Below, piece after piece: positions 1 to 8,392 of a DNA stretch of 64,000 bases. Source of the DNA: Pontitalea aquivivens (GTDB taxonomy: Bacteria > Pseudomonadota > Alphaproteobacteria > Rhodobacterales > Rhodobacteraceae). Numbering within the stretch: the stretch's first letter is position 1; each line of letters starts with the position of its first letter. Position numbers and translations under genes: made by a program. Under the pieces are notes generated by a model. It did no database searches. It was given only the letters and a program-made list of their open reading frames with translations, and had not been told where the DNA came from. The stretch lies in NCBI RefSeq assembly GCF_046507575.1, contig NZ_JBKFEY010000001.1, positions 620,001 to 684,000 of the forward strand, written 5' to 3'.

Positions 1-1
1 G

Positions 2-565
2 CGGCTGAAGCTGATTGCGGATGCGGGTCTGGTGGGGCTGCCCAATGCCGGCAAGTCGACCTTTCTGGCCGCCGTGTCCAATGCGCGCCCGAAGATCGCG
101 GATTATCCCTTCACCACCCTGGTGCCCAACCTGGGTGTCGTGGGGGTGGACGGCAAGGAATTCGTGATGGCCGATATTCCGGGGCTGATCGAGGGTGCGT
201 CCGAGGGGCGGGGCCTGGGCGATCAGTTTCTGGGCCATGTCGAGCGGTGTTCGGTGCTGTTGCATCTGGTCGATGGCACGTCCCCGACCATCGCCAGGGA
301 TTACCGCACGATCATTCACGAGCTTGAGGCCTATTCCGGGGCGCTGGCCGCCAAGCCGCGTATCACCGCGCTGAACAAGATCGACGCGCTGGATGCCAGG
401 ACCCTTGCCAGCCGCCGCCGGTCGCTGGAAAAGGTCTGTGGGGGGCCGGTGTTTCTGATGTCGGGGGTGTCGCGCAAGGGCGTGCCCGAGGTCTTGCGCG
501 CGATCTGGTCCGAGGTCGAGGCCGATCGCAAGAGCACGCAAGAGGTGGAACCGTGGCAACCCTGA
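2..565 (+). CDS. obgE: GTPase Obg/CgtA, C-terminal part (5' truncated by window edge)
   Basis: This is the GTPase domain of the ribosome-associated GTPase Obg, which helps 50S subunit maturation and stress control. The frame is open from base 2 and the gene begins before the window. The visible part starts just before the P-loop (GLPNAGKST), followed by switch I (DYPFTTLVPNLG), the G3 motif DIPGLIEGA and the G4 motif NKID. Its extent after G4 fits Obg lacking the long C-terminal OCT domain. The stop lies 13 bases inside proB, so the two genes are overlapping and probably co-transcribed. The N-terminal glycine-rich Obg fold is not visible, but the G-domain motifs are diagnostic. Confidence 0.95.
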   Translation, partial: RLKLIADAGLVGLPNAGKSTFLAAVSNARPKIADYPFTTLVPNLGVVGVDGKEFVMADIPGLIEGASEGRGLGDQFLGHVERCSVLLHLVDGTSPTIARDYRTIIHELEAYSGALAAKPRITALNKIDALDARTLASRRRSLEKVCGGPVFLMSGVSRKGVPEVLRAIWSEVEADRKSTQEVEPWQP

Positions 566-1677
566 GCGTTGTGACAAGGCCCGATGTCGCCCGGGCGCGT
601 CGGCTGGTGGTCAAGATCGGTTCGGCGTTGCTGGTCGGGCCCGGGGGGCTGCGGCTGGACTGGCTGCATGCGCTGGCCGCCGATGTGGCCGCGGCGCGGG
701 CGCGGGGGGCGGATGTGATCCTTGTGTCGTCGGGGTCGATCGCGCTGGGGCGGCGGGTTCTGGGGCTGCCGGCGGGCGCGCTGTCTCTGGAGCAGTCGCA
801 GGCGGCGGCTGCCGTGGGGCAGATCCGGCTGGCGCGCGCCTATGAAGAGGCACTGGCGCCGCATGGGGTGACCACGGGGCAGGTTCTGGTGACGCTGGAG
901 GATACGTCCGACCGGCGCCGCTATCTGAACAGCCGTGCCACGATGCAGACCTTGCTGGGGCTGGGTGTCGTGCCGATCGTGAATGAAAATGACACCGTGG
1001 CGACCGATGAGATCCGCTTTGGCGACAACGACCGGTTGGCGGCGCAGATCGCGGTGACGATCGGGGCCGATCAACTGGTGCTGTTGTCCGATGTCGACGG
1101 GTTCTATTCGGCCAATCCGAAAGAGGATCCCGCCGCGATCCGCTTTGAGCTGGTCGAGCGCATCACGCCCGAGATCGAGGCGATGGCGGGCGATCCGATC
1201 TCGGGGTTGTCGAAGGGCGGCATGAAGACCAAGCTGATGGCGGCCAAGACCGCTGTTGCGGGGGGCTGTGCGATGGCGATCATGGAAGGGTCTGTGCCGC
1301 AGCCGCTGCGCGCGCTGTCCGAAGGCGCGAATTGCACCTGGTTCCTGCCCGAGGGCGACCCGCAGGCCGCGCGCAAGCGCTGGATCGCGGCGATGAAGCT
1401 GCGCGGCGAGGTGATGGTGGATGCGGGCGCGCTGGCGGCGCTGGCGCAGGGCAAATCGCTGTTGCCGGCGGGGGTGACGAAGGTTTCGGGCCAGTTCGGG
1501 CGCGGCGATCCGGTGGCGATCCTGGGGCCTGACGGGGTGGCGCTTGGCAAGGGGCTGACGCGCTATACCGCGCCCGAGGCCCGCGCGATCGCGGGGCACC
1601 GGTCGGCCGAGATCGAGGGGATTCTGGGGTATCCGGGCCGCGCGGCGCTGATCCATCGTGACGATATGGTGGTCTGA
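553..1677 (+). CDS. proB: Glutamate 5-kinase
   Basis: It phosphorylates L-glutamate to glutamyl 5-phosphate, the first step of proline synthesis, in the cytoplasm. The 374-residue length fits the family form with an amino-acid-kinase domain (about residues 10-255) and a C-terminal PUA domain (about 280-360). Visible motifs are VVKIGSALL, VSSGSIALG, the substrate loop NENDTVATDEIRFGDND and GGMKTKLMAAK. The start is GTG at 553, overlapping obgE by 13 bases, so translation is probably coupled. proA, often the next gene in relatives, is about 54 kb away at 55881, which suggests rearrangement. Confidence 0.95.
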   Translation: MATLSVVTRPDVARARRLVVKIGSALLVGPGGLRLDWLHALAADVAAARARGADVILVSSGSIALGRRVLGLPAGALSLEQSQAAAAVGQIRLARAYEEALAPHGVTTGQVLVTLEDTSDRRRYLNSRATMQTLLGLGVVPIVNENDTVATDEIRFGDNDRLAAQIAVTIGADQLVLLSDVDGFYSANPKEDPAAIRFELVERITPEIEAMAGDPISGLSKGGMKTKLMAAKTAVAGGCAMAIMEGSVPQPLRALSEGANCTWFLPEGDPQAARKRWIAAMKLRGEVMVDAGALAALAQGKSLLPAGVTKVSGQFGRGDPVAILGPDGVALGKGLTRYTAPEARAIAGHRSAEIEGILGYPGRAALIHRDDMVV

Positions 1678-1710
1678 ATGGTGATCTGAGCGCGGGGTGT
1701 GATCCGCGCG

Positions 1711-1760
1711 AGGGGGCGCTGCCCCCTTGCCCCCGGAGTATTTCGGCCAAGCAGAAGGGG
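1711..1760. repeat. Dispersed GC-rich intergenic repeat, copy 1
   Basis: It lies between proB and the convergent M20 peptidase gene. A short G/C palindrome (gggggcgctgccccc) is followed by the core cccggagtatttcggccaa and gcagaagggg. The same core, in either orientation, recurs at 7254, 7378, 20142, 57176 and 60730. It has no coding potential; a role as terminator or REP-like element is inference. Confidence 0.6.
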
Positions 1761-1833
1761 CGGCGGTTTTCGGGGGCGGGTGTCAGGCGCCCCCCTGGAT
1801 CATCCGGCCCGCCTGATCATCCGGCCCCCTGGA

Positions 1834-3207
1834 TCACCCGGCGATGCGGTCGAGGATGCGGACCCAGCTGCGGATGCCCTTGTGAAAGCAGTCGAGGTCG
1901 TATTTTTCATTGGGCGAGTGGATCTGATCGTCGTCCCGGGCAAAGCCGATCAGCATCGCATCCATGTTGAGGCAGGTCTTGAAATAGCCCGCGATCGGGA
2001 TCGAGCCGCCGCAGCCCACGAAGGCGGCGGGGCGGCCCCATTCCTCGGTCAGGGCGGCGCGGGCAGAGTCGAACGCGGGGTTGGTGATTTCCATCACGCT
2101 GGCGGGGCTGCCTTCGGGGTCGTGCCAGATCAGCTGGCAATCGGCGGGCAGCTGGGCGGTGATCCAGTTGCGGAAGGCCTGCAGGATCTTGTCGGGGTCC
2201 TGGCGCGACACCAGGCGGAAGCTGACCTTGGCATGGGCTTCGGCGGGCAGCACGGTCTTGAACCCGGCGCCCGTATAGCCGCCCCAGAGCCCGTTGATTT
2301 CCGCCGTGGGGCGCGACCAGATCATTTCCAGCGGCGTGCGGCCGGCTTCGCCCGCGGGCACCGACAGGCCGACATCGCCCAGGAATGCCGCATGGTCGAA
2401 GCCAAGGTCCTGCCATTGCGCGCGCACCGCTTCGGGCAGGTCATCGACGTCATCGTAAAAGCCGGGCACCTGCACCCGGCCCTGTGCGTCATGCAGCCCG
2501 CCCAGGATGCGCGTCAGCACCCGCAGCGGGTTGATCGCGGCACCGCCGAACATGCCCGAATGCAGGTCCTTGTTCGCGGCGCGCAGGGTCAGTTCCACCT
2601 TGGCCAGGCCGCGCAGCATGGTGACGATGGCGGGGGTCCGGTCCTGGAACAGGCCGGTGTCGCAGATCAGCGCCAGATCGGCGGAAAGCTCGGCGGCGTT
2701 GTCGCGCAGGAAGGGGATCAGCGAGGGCGAGCCCGATTCCTCTTCGCCTTCCAGAAAGATCGTCAGGTTGCCGGGCAGGGTGCCATGGACGGCCTTCCAG
2801 GCGCGGCAGGCCTCAAGGAACGTCATCAGCTGGCCCTTGTCATCTGATGCGCCGCGGGCGCGGATCACGCGGCCCCTGGGCGTGTCCTGCAGCTGGGGAT
2901 CGAAGGGGTCGCGGTCCCACAGGTCCAGCGGGTCGACGGGCTGCACGTCGTAATGGCCGTAGAACAGGATGTGGGGGCCCGGGCCGTGGTGGCGCGCGAC
3001 CACCATCGGATGGCCGGGGGTGGGCCGGCTTGTCGCGTCGAAGCCAAGGGCCCTGAGGTCATCCACCAGCCAGTCGGCGGCGCGGGCGCAGTCGGCGCGA
3101 TAGGCGGGATCGGTGGAAATCGAGGGGATGCGCAGCAGCGCCATCAGGCGGTCCACCGCCTCGGGCAGGGTGGCGTCCACGCGGGTCAGAACGGCATCAA
3201 GGGTCAT
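1834..3207 (-). CDS. M20 family metallopeptidase (dipeptidase/carboxypeptidase-like)
   Basis: This 457-residue cytoplasmic zinc hydrolase of the M20 family probably cleaves small peptides or acylated amino acids; the substrate is not evident. Visible metal-site motifs are FYGHYDVQPV with the ligand His and catalytic Asp, GASDDKGQ with the bridging Asp, EGEEESGSPS with the catalytic Glu, and CDTG. The lid domain includes KDLHSGMFGG, and the C-terminal ligand His is in QIHSPNEKYD. It has the length and arrangement of the CNDP/DapE-like dipeptidases and no signal peptide. It converges with proB and diverges from hemA. Confidence 0.9.
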   Translation of the reverse strand: MTLDAVLTRVDATLPEAVDRLMALLRIPSISTDPAYRADCARAADWLVDDLRALGFDATSRPTPGHPMVVARHHGPGPHILFYGHYDVQPVDPLDLWDRDPFDPQLQDTPRGRVIRARGASDDKGQLMTFLEACRAWKAVHGTLPGNLTIFLEGEEESGSPSLIPFLRDNAAELSADLALICDTGLFQDRTPAIVTMLRGLAKVELTLRAANKDLHSGMFGGAAINPLRVLTRILGGLHDAQGRVQVPGFYDDVDDLPEAVRAQWQDLGFDHAAFLGDVGLSVPAGEAGRTPLEMIWSRPTAEINGLWGGYTGAGFKTVLPAEAHAKVSFRLVSRQDPDKILQAFRNWITAQLPADCQLIWHDPEGSPASVMEITNPAFDSARAALTEEWGRPAAFVGCGGSIPIAGYFKTCLNMDAMLIGFARDDDQIHSPNEKYDLDCFHKGIRSWVRILDRIAG

Positions 3208-3405
3208 CGCACTCTCCTATCCAGTGGCGCGACCCTAGCAGGCGCGCGCGCCCTGTCCAGCATTCCTGGCACCGGGAGGGGCGGGAAGGAGGCGGGCCGC
3301 AGGTGGCCACGGGACTTGCAATGAGGCGGCAAGAACAGATATGAAAACGAGAATGTTTGCCATTTTGCCGCCCCGCGACATTTTTGGCACTCCACATGCC
3401 GGACT

Positions 3406-3419
3406 TTGACCTTTATCAA
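3406..3419. promoter_or_regulatory. FNR/FnrL-type binding site upstream of hemA
   Basis: The sequence TTGAC-CTTT-ATCAA matches the FNR consensus TTGAT-N4-ATCAA in 9 of 10 positions. It is centred about 67 bases before the hemA start codon. FnrL control of hemA is established in Rhodobacter sphaeroides, so the position is biologically sensible; binding here is inference. Confidence 0.75.
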
Positions 3420-3479
3420 GGCCGCGCGCGACATGGACCGCTATGGCTGACCCAGCGAACTCAGGCGAGGGAAACGGAA

Positions 3480-4709
3480 ATGGACTATAACCACGCACTC
3501 GATACCGCGATCGCACGGCTGCATGACGAGGGCCGCTATCGCACGTTCATTGATATCGAGCGTGAAAAGGGCGCTTTTCCGAAAGCCGTCTGGAACAAGC
3601 CAGATGGCAGCCGCAAGGACATCACCGTGTGGTGCGGCAACGATTACCTGGGCATGGGGCAGAACCCGGTGGTGCTGGCCGCGATGCATGAGGCGCTGGA
3701 TGCGGTGGGCGCCGGGTCGGGCGGGACGCGCAACATTTCGGGCACCACGGCCTATCACAAGCGGCTTGAGGCCGAGCTTTCCGATCTGCACGGCAAGGAA
3801 GCCGCGCTGGTCTTTTCCAGCGCCTATATCGCCAATGACGCCACGCTGAGCACGCTGCCCAAGCTGTTCCCCGGCCTGATCACCTATTCGGACGAGCTGA
3901 ACCACGCCTCGATGATCGAGGGGATCAAGCGCAATGGCGGCGCCAAGCGCATCTTCCGCCACAACGATCTGGCGCATCTGCGCGCGCTGCTGGCGGCCGA
4001 TGATCCGGCCGCGCCCAAGCTGATCGCCTTCGAATCGGTCTATTCGATGGATGGCGACTTTGGCCCGATCAAGGAGGTCTGCGACCTGGCCGAGGAATTC
4101 GGCGCGCTGACCTATCTGGATGAGGTGCATGCGGTCGGCATGTATGGTCCGCGCGGCGGCGGCATCGCCGAACAGATCGGTCAGGCGCATCGCATCGACA
4201 TCATCAACGGCACGCTGGGCAAGGCCTTTGGCGTCTTTGGCGGCTATATCGCGGCCAGCGCGCGGATGGTGGATGCGATCCGGTCCTATGCGCCGGGCTT
4301 CATCTTCACCACATCCTTGCCGCCGGCGGTGGCGGCAGGGGCCGCGGCCTCGATCGCCTTCCTGAAGACCGCCGACGGGCAAAAGCTGCGCGATGCCCAG
4401 CAGTTGCACGCGCGCATCCTGAAGATGCGGCTGAAGGCGCTGGGGATGCCGATCATCGACCACGGCAGCCATATCGTGCCGGTGGTGATCGGCGATCCGG
4501 TCCACACCAAGATGCTGTCGGACTGGCTGCTGGAGGAATTCGGCGTCTACGTGCAGCCGATCAACTTCCCCACCGTGCCCCGCGGCACGGAACGGCTGCG
4601 CTTCACGCCCTCGCCGGTGCATGACCCGAAGGAAATCGACAAGCTTGTGCGGGCGATGGACAGCCTGTGGTCGCGCTGTGCGCTGAATCGTGCCGAAGCC
4701 AGCGCCTGA
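3480..4709 (+). CDS. hemA: 5-aminolevulinate synthase
   Basis: This PLP enzyme condenses glycine and succinyl-CoA to 5-aminolevulinate, the first step of tetrapyrrole synthesis by the C4 route used by alphaproteobacteria. The start ATG at 3480 gives 409 residues, close to the usual length, and is preceded by gcgaggga at 7 bases spacing; an in-frame ATG at 3357 would place the FNR box inside the gene and is less likely. The PLP-binding lysine is K248 in NGTLGKAFG; other motifs are GSGGTRNISGT, the DEVHAVGMYG loop and the C-terminal RLRFTPSP. The 14-bp FNR-type site upstream suggests induction at low oxygen. Confidence 0.97.
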   Translation: MDYNHALDTAIARLHDEGRYRTFIDIEREKGAFPKAVWNKPDGSRKDITVWCGNDYLGMGQNPVVLAAMHEALDAVGAGSGGTRNISGTTAYHKRLEAELSDLHGKEAALVFSSAYIANDATLSTLPKLFPGLITYSDELNHASMIEGIKRNGGAKRIFRHNDLAHLRALLAADDPAAPKLIAFESVYSMDGDFGPIKEVCDLAEEFGALTYLDEVHAVGMYGPRGGGIAEQIGQAHRIDIINGTLGKAFGVFGGYIAASARMVDAIRSYAPGFIFTTSLPPAVAAGAAASIAFLKTADGQKLRDAQQLHARILKMRLKALGMPIIDHGSHIVPVVIGDPVHTKMLSDWLLEEFGVYVQPINFPTVPRGTERLRFTPSPVHDPKEIDKLVRAMDSLWSRCALNRAEASA

Positions 4710-4820
4710 GCCGTTTCTGCAGATGCGAGCCTCTCTGCCTTGTGATAACTAAAGGGTAAGAATTCGCGGGGTAACCTTTCGAATCGTCATCCTAAAGCGT
4801 ATCGGGGCAGGGGCAGGCAC

Positions 4821-6053
4821 ATGATCGGGCGGAGGGCGAAGCCTTCGACGGAACCGTTGGACAAGCCGAAGGGCTTTGACGACTTTGAATTGCGCCTTGG
4901 CGATGTGATGCGCGGCGAACGCGCGACATTGGCCAAGTCGCTGCTGGATGTGCAGCGTGAATTGCGCATCAAGGCCGCCCATATTGCCGCCATCGAAAGC
5001 TGTGACGTCGCCGCGTTCGAGGCGCCGTCCTTCATCGCGGGCTATGTCCGGTCCTATGCGCGCTATCTGGGCATGGATCCGGACTGGGCCTTTGAACGGT
5101 TCTGCAAGGAATCGGGGTTTCAGCCGATGCATGGCATGGCGCCCGGCGCCTCGGGGCCCAAACCGCAACGCCGCCCCGCCGATGTGGCCGAGCCGCTGGC
5201 CAATCCCAATGCCAGCTTCGTGCCCCGCACCGAAGCGTTCTGGACGCGGATCGAGCCGCGGGCGCTCGGCTCGGTGCTGGTGCTGGCGCTGCTGACCGGC
5301 GGGCTGGGCTATGGCGGCTACAGCGTGTTGCAAGAGGTGCAGCGCGTGCAGTTGGCCCCCGTCGATCAGGCCCCGGGCGTGGTCGCGGAACTGGACCCGC
5401 TGCAATCGGCACAGCCGCTGACGGTCGCGCAGGGCGATGCGCTGCCCGATCTGCCCACGCCCGAGGCGCTGGACCGGATCTATCGCCCCTCCGCGCTGGA
5501 TGTGCCGGTGCTGGTCGCGCGCGATGGCCCGATTGCGGCGATCGATCCGAATGCCACGGGCCTTCTGGCCGCCACTGCGTCCCAGACGGGCGGGGCAATG
5601 GGCCCGGGCCCGCAAGCCGAACTGGCCCAGGCCGATGCAGCCCTGCCCGAGGATGGCGCTCCGCGCGTGCGCACGCTGGGCGATGCAGCCCCGGCCGTGG
5701 AAATCCTGGCGGTGCGCCCGTCCTGGGTGCGGGTTCAGGCGTCGGACGGGACTGTGATCCTGGAAAAGGTGCTGGACGCGGGCGAACGCGTGGCGCTTCC
5801 CGCGCTGGAAGAGCCGCCGGTGCTGCGTGCGGGCGAATCCGGGGCAATCTATTTCGCGGTGAACGGCGTGGCCCACGGGCCGGCGGGCGGGCGCGGCCAG
5901 GTGACCAAGAACATCACCCTCTCGCCCGAGGCGCTGACCGAAAAATATGCCGTGGCCGATCTGTCCAAGGATGGCGATCTGGCGCGCATGGTCGCCCTGG
6001 CCGATGCCGGTGCGGCGGTGGGCGCGGCGGCGGACCAGACACCGCGACAATAG
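4821..6053 (+). CDS. RodZ-like helix-turn-helix membrane protein (HTH_25 + DUF4115)
   Basis: The 410-residue protein has a cytoplasmic Cro/C1-type helix-turn-helix near residues 25-95 (ELRIKAAHIAAIE, FIAGYVRSYARYLG), one transmembrane segment near 150-170 (LGSVLVLALLTGGLGYGGYS), and a C-terminal DUF4115-type beta domain (from about 290) expected outside the membrane. This is the architecture of RodZ, which links MreB to the cell-wall elongation machinery. A Pro/Ala-rich linker joins the membrane segment and the last domain. It lies just before ispG with 67 bases between. The order rodZ-like then ispG is common in proteobacteria, which supports the call. Confidence 0.85.
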   Translation: MIGRRAKPSTEPLDKPKGFDDFELRLGDVMRGERATLAKSLLDVQRELRIKAAHIAAIESCDVAAFEAPSFIAGYVRSYARYLGMDPDWAFERFCKESGFQPMHGMAPGASGPKPQRRPADVAEPLANPNASFVPRTEAFWTRIEPRALGSVLVLALLTGGLGYGGYSVLQEVQRVQLAPVDQAPGVVAELDPLQSAQPLTVAQGDALPDLPTPEALDRIYRPSALDVPVLVARDGPIAAIDPNATGLLAATASQTGGAMGPGPQAELAQADAALPEDGAPRVRTLGDAAPAVEILAVRPSWVRVQASDGTVILEKVLDAGERVALPALEEPPVLRAGESGAIYFAVNGVAHGPAGGRGQVTKNITLSPEALTEKYAVADLSKDGDLARMVALADAGAAVGAAADQTPRQ

Positions 6054-6120
6054 CCCCGGTTGCCCTTGCCCGGCCAAGCGCCTATCTGTTCTGCGTTCCC
6101 CAAGCCGGAGGCAGTTTCCG

Positions 6121-7242
6121 ATGTCGCTCAATCCCGTCCGCCCGTGGCGCAACATCTATCGCCGCAAGTCGCGCCAGATCATGGTGGGCCGCGTGCCGGT
6201 GGGGGGCGATGCGCCGATCTCGGTGCAGACGATGACCAATACCGACAGTTCGGACGTGCGCGCCACCCTTGATCAGGTGATCCGCGCCGCCGATGCGGGC
6301 GCCGATATCGTGCGCATTTCCACCCCCGATGAATCCAGCACCCGGGCCTTGCGCGAAATCGTTCGCGAAAGCCCGGTGCCGATCGTGGCCGACATCCATT
6401 TCCACTATCGCCGCGCGATCGAGGCGGCACAGGCAGGCGCGGCCTGCCTGCGCATCAACCCCGGCAATATCGGCGATGCGGCCCGCGTGCGCGAGGTGGT
6501 GCAGGCCGCCAAGGACCACGGCTGCTCGATCCGCATCGGCGTTAACGCGGGCTCGCTGGAAAAGCACCTGTTGGAAAAATATGGCGAACCCTGCCCGGAT
6601 GCGATGGTGGAATCGGGGCTGGATCACATCAAGCTGCTGCAGGACAACGACTTTCACGAATTCAAGATCTCGGTGAAAGCCTCGGACGTGTTCCTGGCCG
6701 CCGCCGCCTATCAGCAACTGGCCGAGGCCACCGACGCCCCGATCCATCTGGGCATCACCGAGGCGGGCGGGCTGATGACCGGCACCGTCAAATCCGCGAT
6801 CGGGCTTGGCAACCTGCTCTGGATGGGGATCGGCGACACCATCCGGGTCAGCCTGTCGGCCGATCCCGTCGAAGAGGTCAAGGTCGGCTTCGAGATCCTG
6901 AAATCGCTGGGCCTGCGCACGCGCGGGGTGCAGATCATCTCGTGCCCGTCCTGCGCGCGCCAGGGGTTCGATGTGATCAAGACCGTCGAACTTCTGGAAA
7001 AACGCCTGGAACATATCAAGACCCCGATGAGCCTGTCGATCATCGGCTGCGTGGTCAATGGCCCCGGCGAGGCGCTGATGACCGACATCGGCTTTACCGG
7101 CGGCGGCGCGGGCGCGGGCATGGTCTATCTGGCGGGCAGGCAAAGCCACAAGCTGTCGAATGCGCAGATGGTCGATGAGATCGTGGCCCTGGTCGAACGC
7201 CGTGCGACCGAACTGGACGCGCAGCAGGCCCCGGCGGACTGA
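6121..7242 (+). CDS. ispG: 4-hydroxy-3-methylbut-2-en-1-yl diphosphate synthase
   Basis: This is the [4Fe-4S] enzyme of the MEP isoprenoid pathway that converts ME-cPP to HMB-PP. The 373-residue product has the N-terminal TIM barrel (QTMTNTDSSDV, ADIHFHYR, RINPGNIG) and the C-terminal cluster domain. Cluster ligands are visible in SCPSCARQG (about residue 275) and GCVVNGPGEA (about 309). The ATG at 6121 was chosen because it begins the conserved MSLNPVRPWRNIYRRKS; a longer reading from 5947 would overlap the preceding gene. It probably shares a transcript with the RodZ-like gene. Confidence 0.97.
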   Translation: MSLNPVRPWRNIYRRKSRQIMVGRVPVGGDAPISVQTMTNTDSSDVRATLDQVIRAADAGADIVRISTPDESSTRALREIVRESPVPIVADIHFHYRRAIEAAQAGAACLRINPGNIGDAARVREVVQAAKDHGCSIRIGVNAGSLEKHLLEKYGEPCPDAMVESGLDHIKLLQDNDFHEFKISVKASDVFLAAAAYQQLAEATDAPIHLGITEAGGLMTGTVKSAIGLGNLLWMGIGDTIRVSLSADPVEEVKVGFEILKSLGLRTRGVQIISCPSCARQGFDVIKTVELLEKRLEHIKTPMSLSIIGCVVNGPGEALMTDIGFTGGGAGAGMVYLAGRQSHKLSNAQMVDEIVALVERRATELDAQQAPAD

Positions 7243-7253
7243 CCGCGCATCCG

Positions 7254-7332
7254 GCTTCTTCTTGGAAAAAATACTCCGGGGGACGCGCAAGGCCCCCATT
7301 GGGGGGGACTTGCGCGTGGGGGCAGCGCCCCC
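7254..7332. repeat. Dispersed GC-rich repeat, copy 2, with a long hairpin
   Basis: The reverse-oriented core (cttggaaaaaatactccggg) is followed by a strong stem-loop at 7283-7317: ACGCGCAAG pairs with CTTGCGCGT around an inner C5/G5 stem with loop ATT. A further palindrome gggggcagcgccccc occupies 7318-7332. It lies just after ispG and could terminate its transcript. Confidence 0.6.
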
Positions 7333-7377
7333 GCGCGGGTGCCCCGAAGCTGCGCGGCCTGGCATCTGCCAAGGGGG

Positions 7378-7450
7378 GCTCTGCCCCCCGCCCATCGGGC
7401 CCTGCCGGGCCCGCCGGGCGTCCCCCGGGATATTTCGGCAAAGCCGAAGG
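7378..7450. repeat. Dispersed GC-rich repeat, copy 3
   Basis: A G/C-rich palindromic stretch is followed by the core cccgggatatttcggcaaag and ccgaaggg, matching copies 1 and 5. It ends a few bases from the stop codon of the convergent DsbA-like gene, so copies 2 and 3 together fill the ispG/dsbA intergenic gap. Confidence 0.6.
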
Positions 7451-7455
7451 GATGA

Positions 7456-8208
7456 TCAGCCGCGTTGTTCGGCGATCATGCGCTGCATGGCGGCGACAGG
7501 CGCGTAGCCGCGCAACAGATCGCCCCCGATCACGAAGGCCGGCGTACCCGAGATCCGCATCCGTTCGGCCAGCTGGTGGTTGGCGCGCAGCACGGCGGTG
7601 ACCGTTTCCTCGTTCATCCGCTGCAGGATCGGGTCGGGATCCTGGCCCAGATCCCTGGCAAGCCGGGTCAGGCTTTCCAGTGTGATATCGCCGCGGAAGC
7701 CGATCAGCGCGTCATGGGCCTGTTTGTAGACGTCATCCCCGGCGAGTTGCCTGACCGCCACGGCAAAGCGGGACGAAAGTTCCGACTGCTGCCCGAGGAT
7801 CGGGAATTCCTTGACCACGAAGCGGATGCCCGGGTCCTTGGCCAGCAGGGCTGCGACCTCATCATGGGCCTTGCGGCAATAGCTGCAGCGGTAATCGATG
7901 AATTCGACCACGGTCACGTCGCCTTCGGGGTTGCCGCCGACCCAGGAATGGCTGTCGTTGAAGATATCTTCGGCATTGGTCTGCACCAGGACCTTGTCGT
8001 TTTCCGCCTCGGCCGCGACCTGGCGTTGTTCAAGCACGCCGATGGCTTCGACCAGGACCTCGGGATTGGCCATCAGATAGTCCTTGACCGCGGCGCCGAA
8101 GGCTTCGGTCTCGGCCTCGGTCATGGCGGTCAGGTCGAAGGCGGCGGCGGGGCCGGTGGCAAGAAGCGTTGTGGAAAGGGCAAGCGCGGCAAGCGTGGTG
8201 CGGGTCAT
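7456..8208 (-). CDS. DsbA-family thiol:disulfide protein, periplasmic
   Basis: This 250-residue exported thioredoxin-fold protein has a signal peptide (residues 1-23, cleavage near PAAA-FD). An N-terminal helical segment (about 25-90) precedes the thioredoxin domain, the layout of ScsC/BdbD-like DsbA proteins. The redox motif is C108-S-Y-C111 in DYRCSYCRK, and the cis-proline loop is GTPAFVIGG. It probably oxidises or isomerises disulfides in the periplasm. No DsbB or ScsB partner is adjacent. It converges on ispG and is divergent from the aminotransferase. Confidence 0.88.
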   Translation of the reverse strand: MTRTTLAALALSTTLLATGPAAAFDLTAMTEAETEAFGAAVKDYLMANPEVLVEAIGVLEQRQVAAEAENDKVLVQTNAEDIFNDSHSWVGGNPEGDVTVVEFIDYRCSYCRKAHDEVAALLAKDPGIRFVVKEFPILGQQSELSSRFAVAVRQLAGDDVYKQAHDALIGFRGDITLESLTRLARDLGQDPDPILQRMNEETVTAVLRANHQLAERMRISGTPAFVIGGDLLRGYAPVAAMQRMIAEQRG

Positions 8209-8392
8209 CTGGTCGTCCTGTTCTGGGCCCCTTCGGGGGGGGCGGATATCGGGGGCGGTCTGCGCGACGCGGCCCGCGGGGCAAACATCGGCGCTTGGGG
8301 GCCCGAGCGCAAGGCGGTCTTGCGGCGCAATTCCTTGACCTTGGCGCGGGGCGGGCCTATCCGCGGGCCAGTCTCAGCATAAGGAGCAAGGG

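Noticed and set aside
331..1656. Long reverse-strand open frame antisense to obgE/proB
   Set aside because: The translation is Arg/His/Pro-rich with no motifs, typical of the antisense frame of GC-rich genes, and proB is certain.
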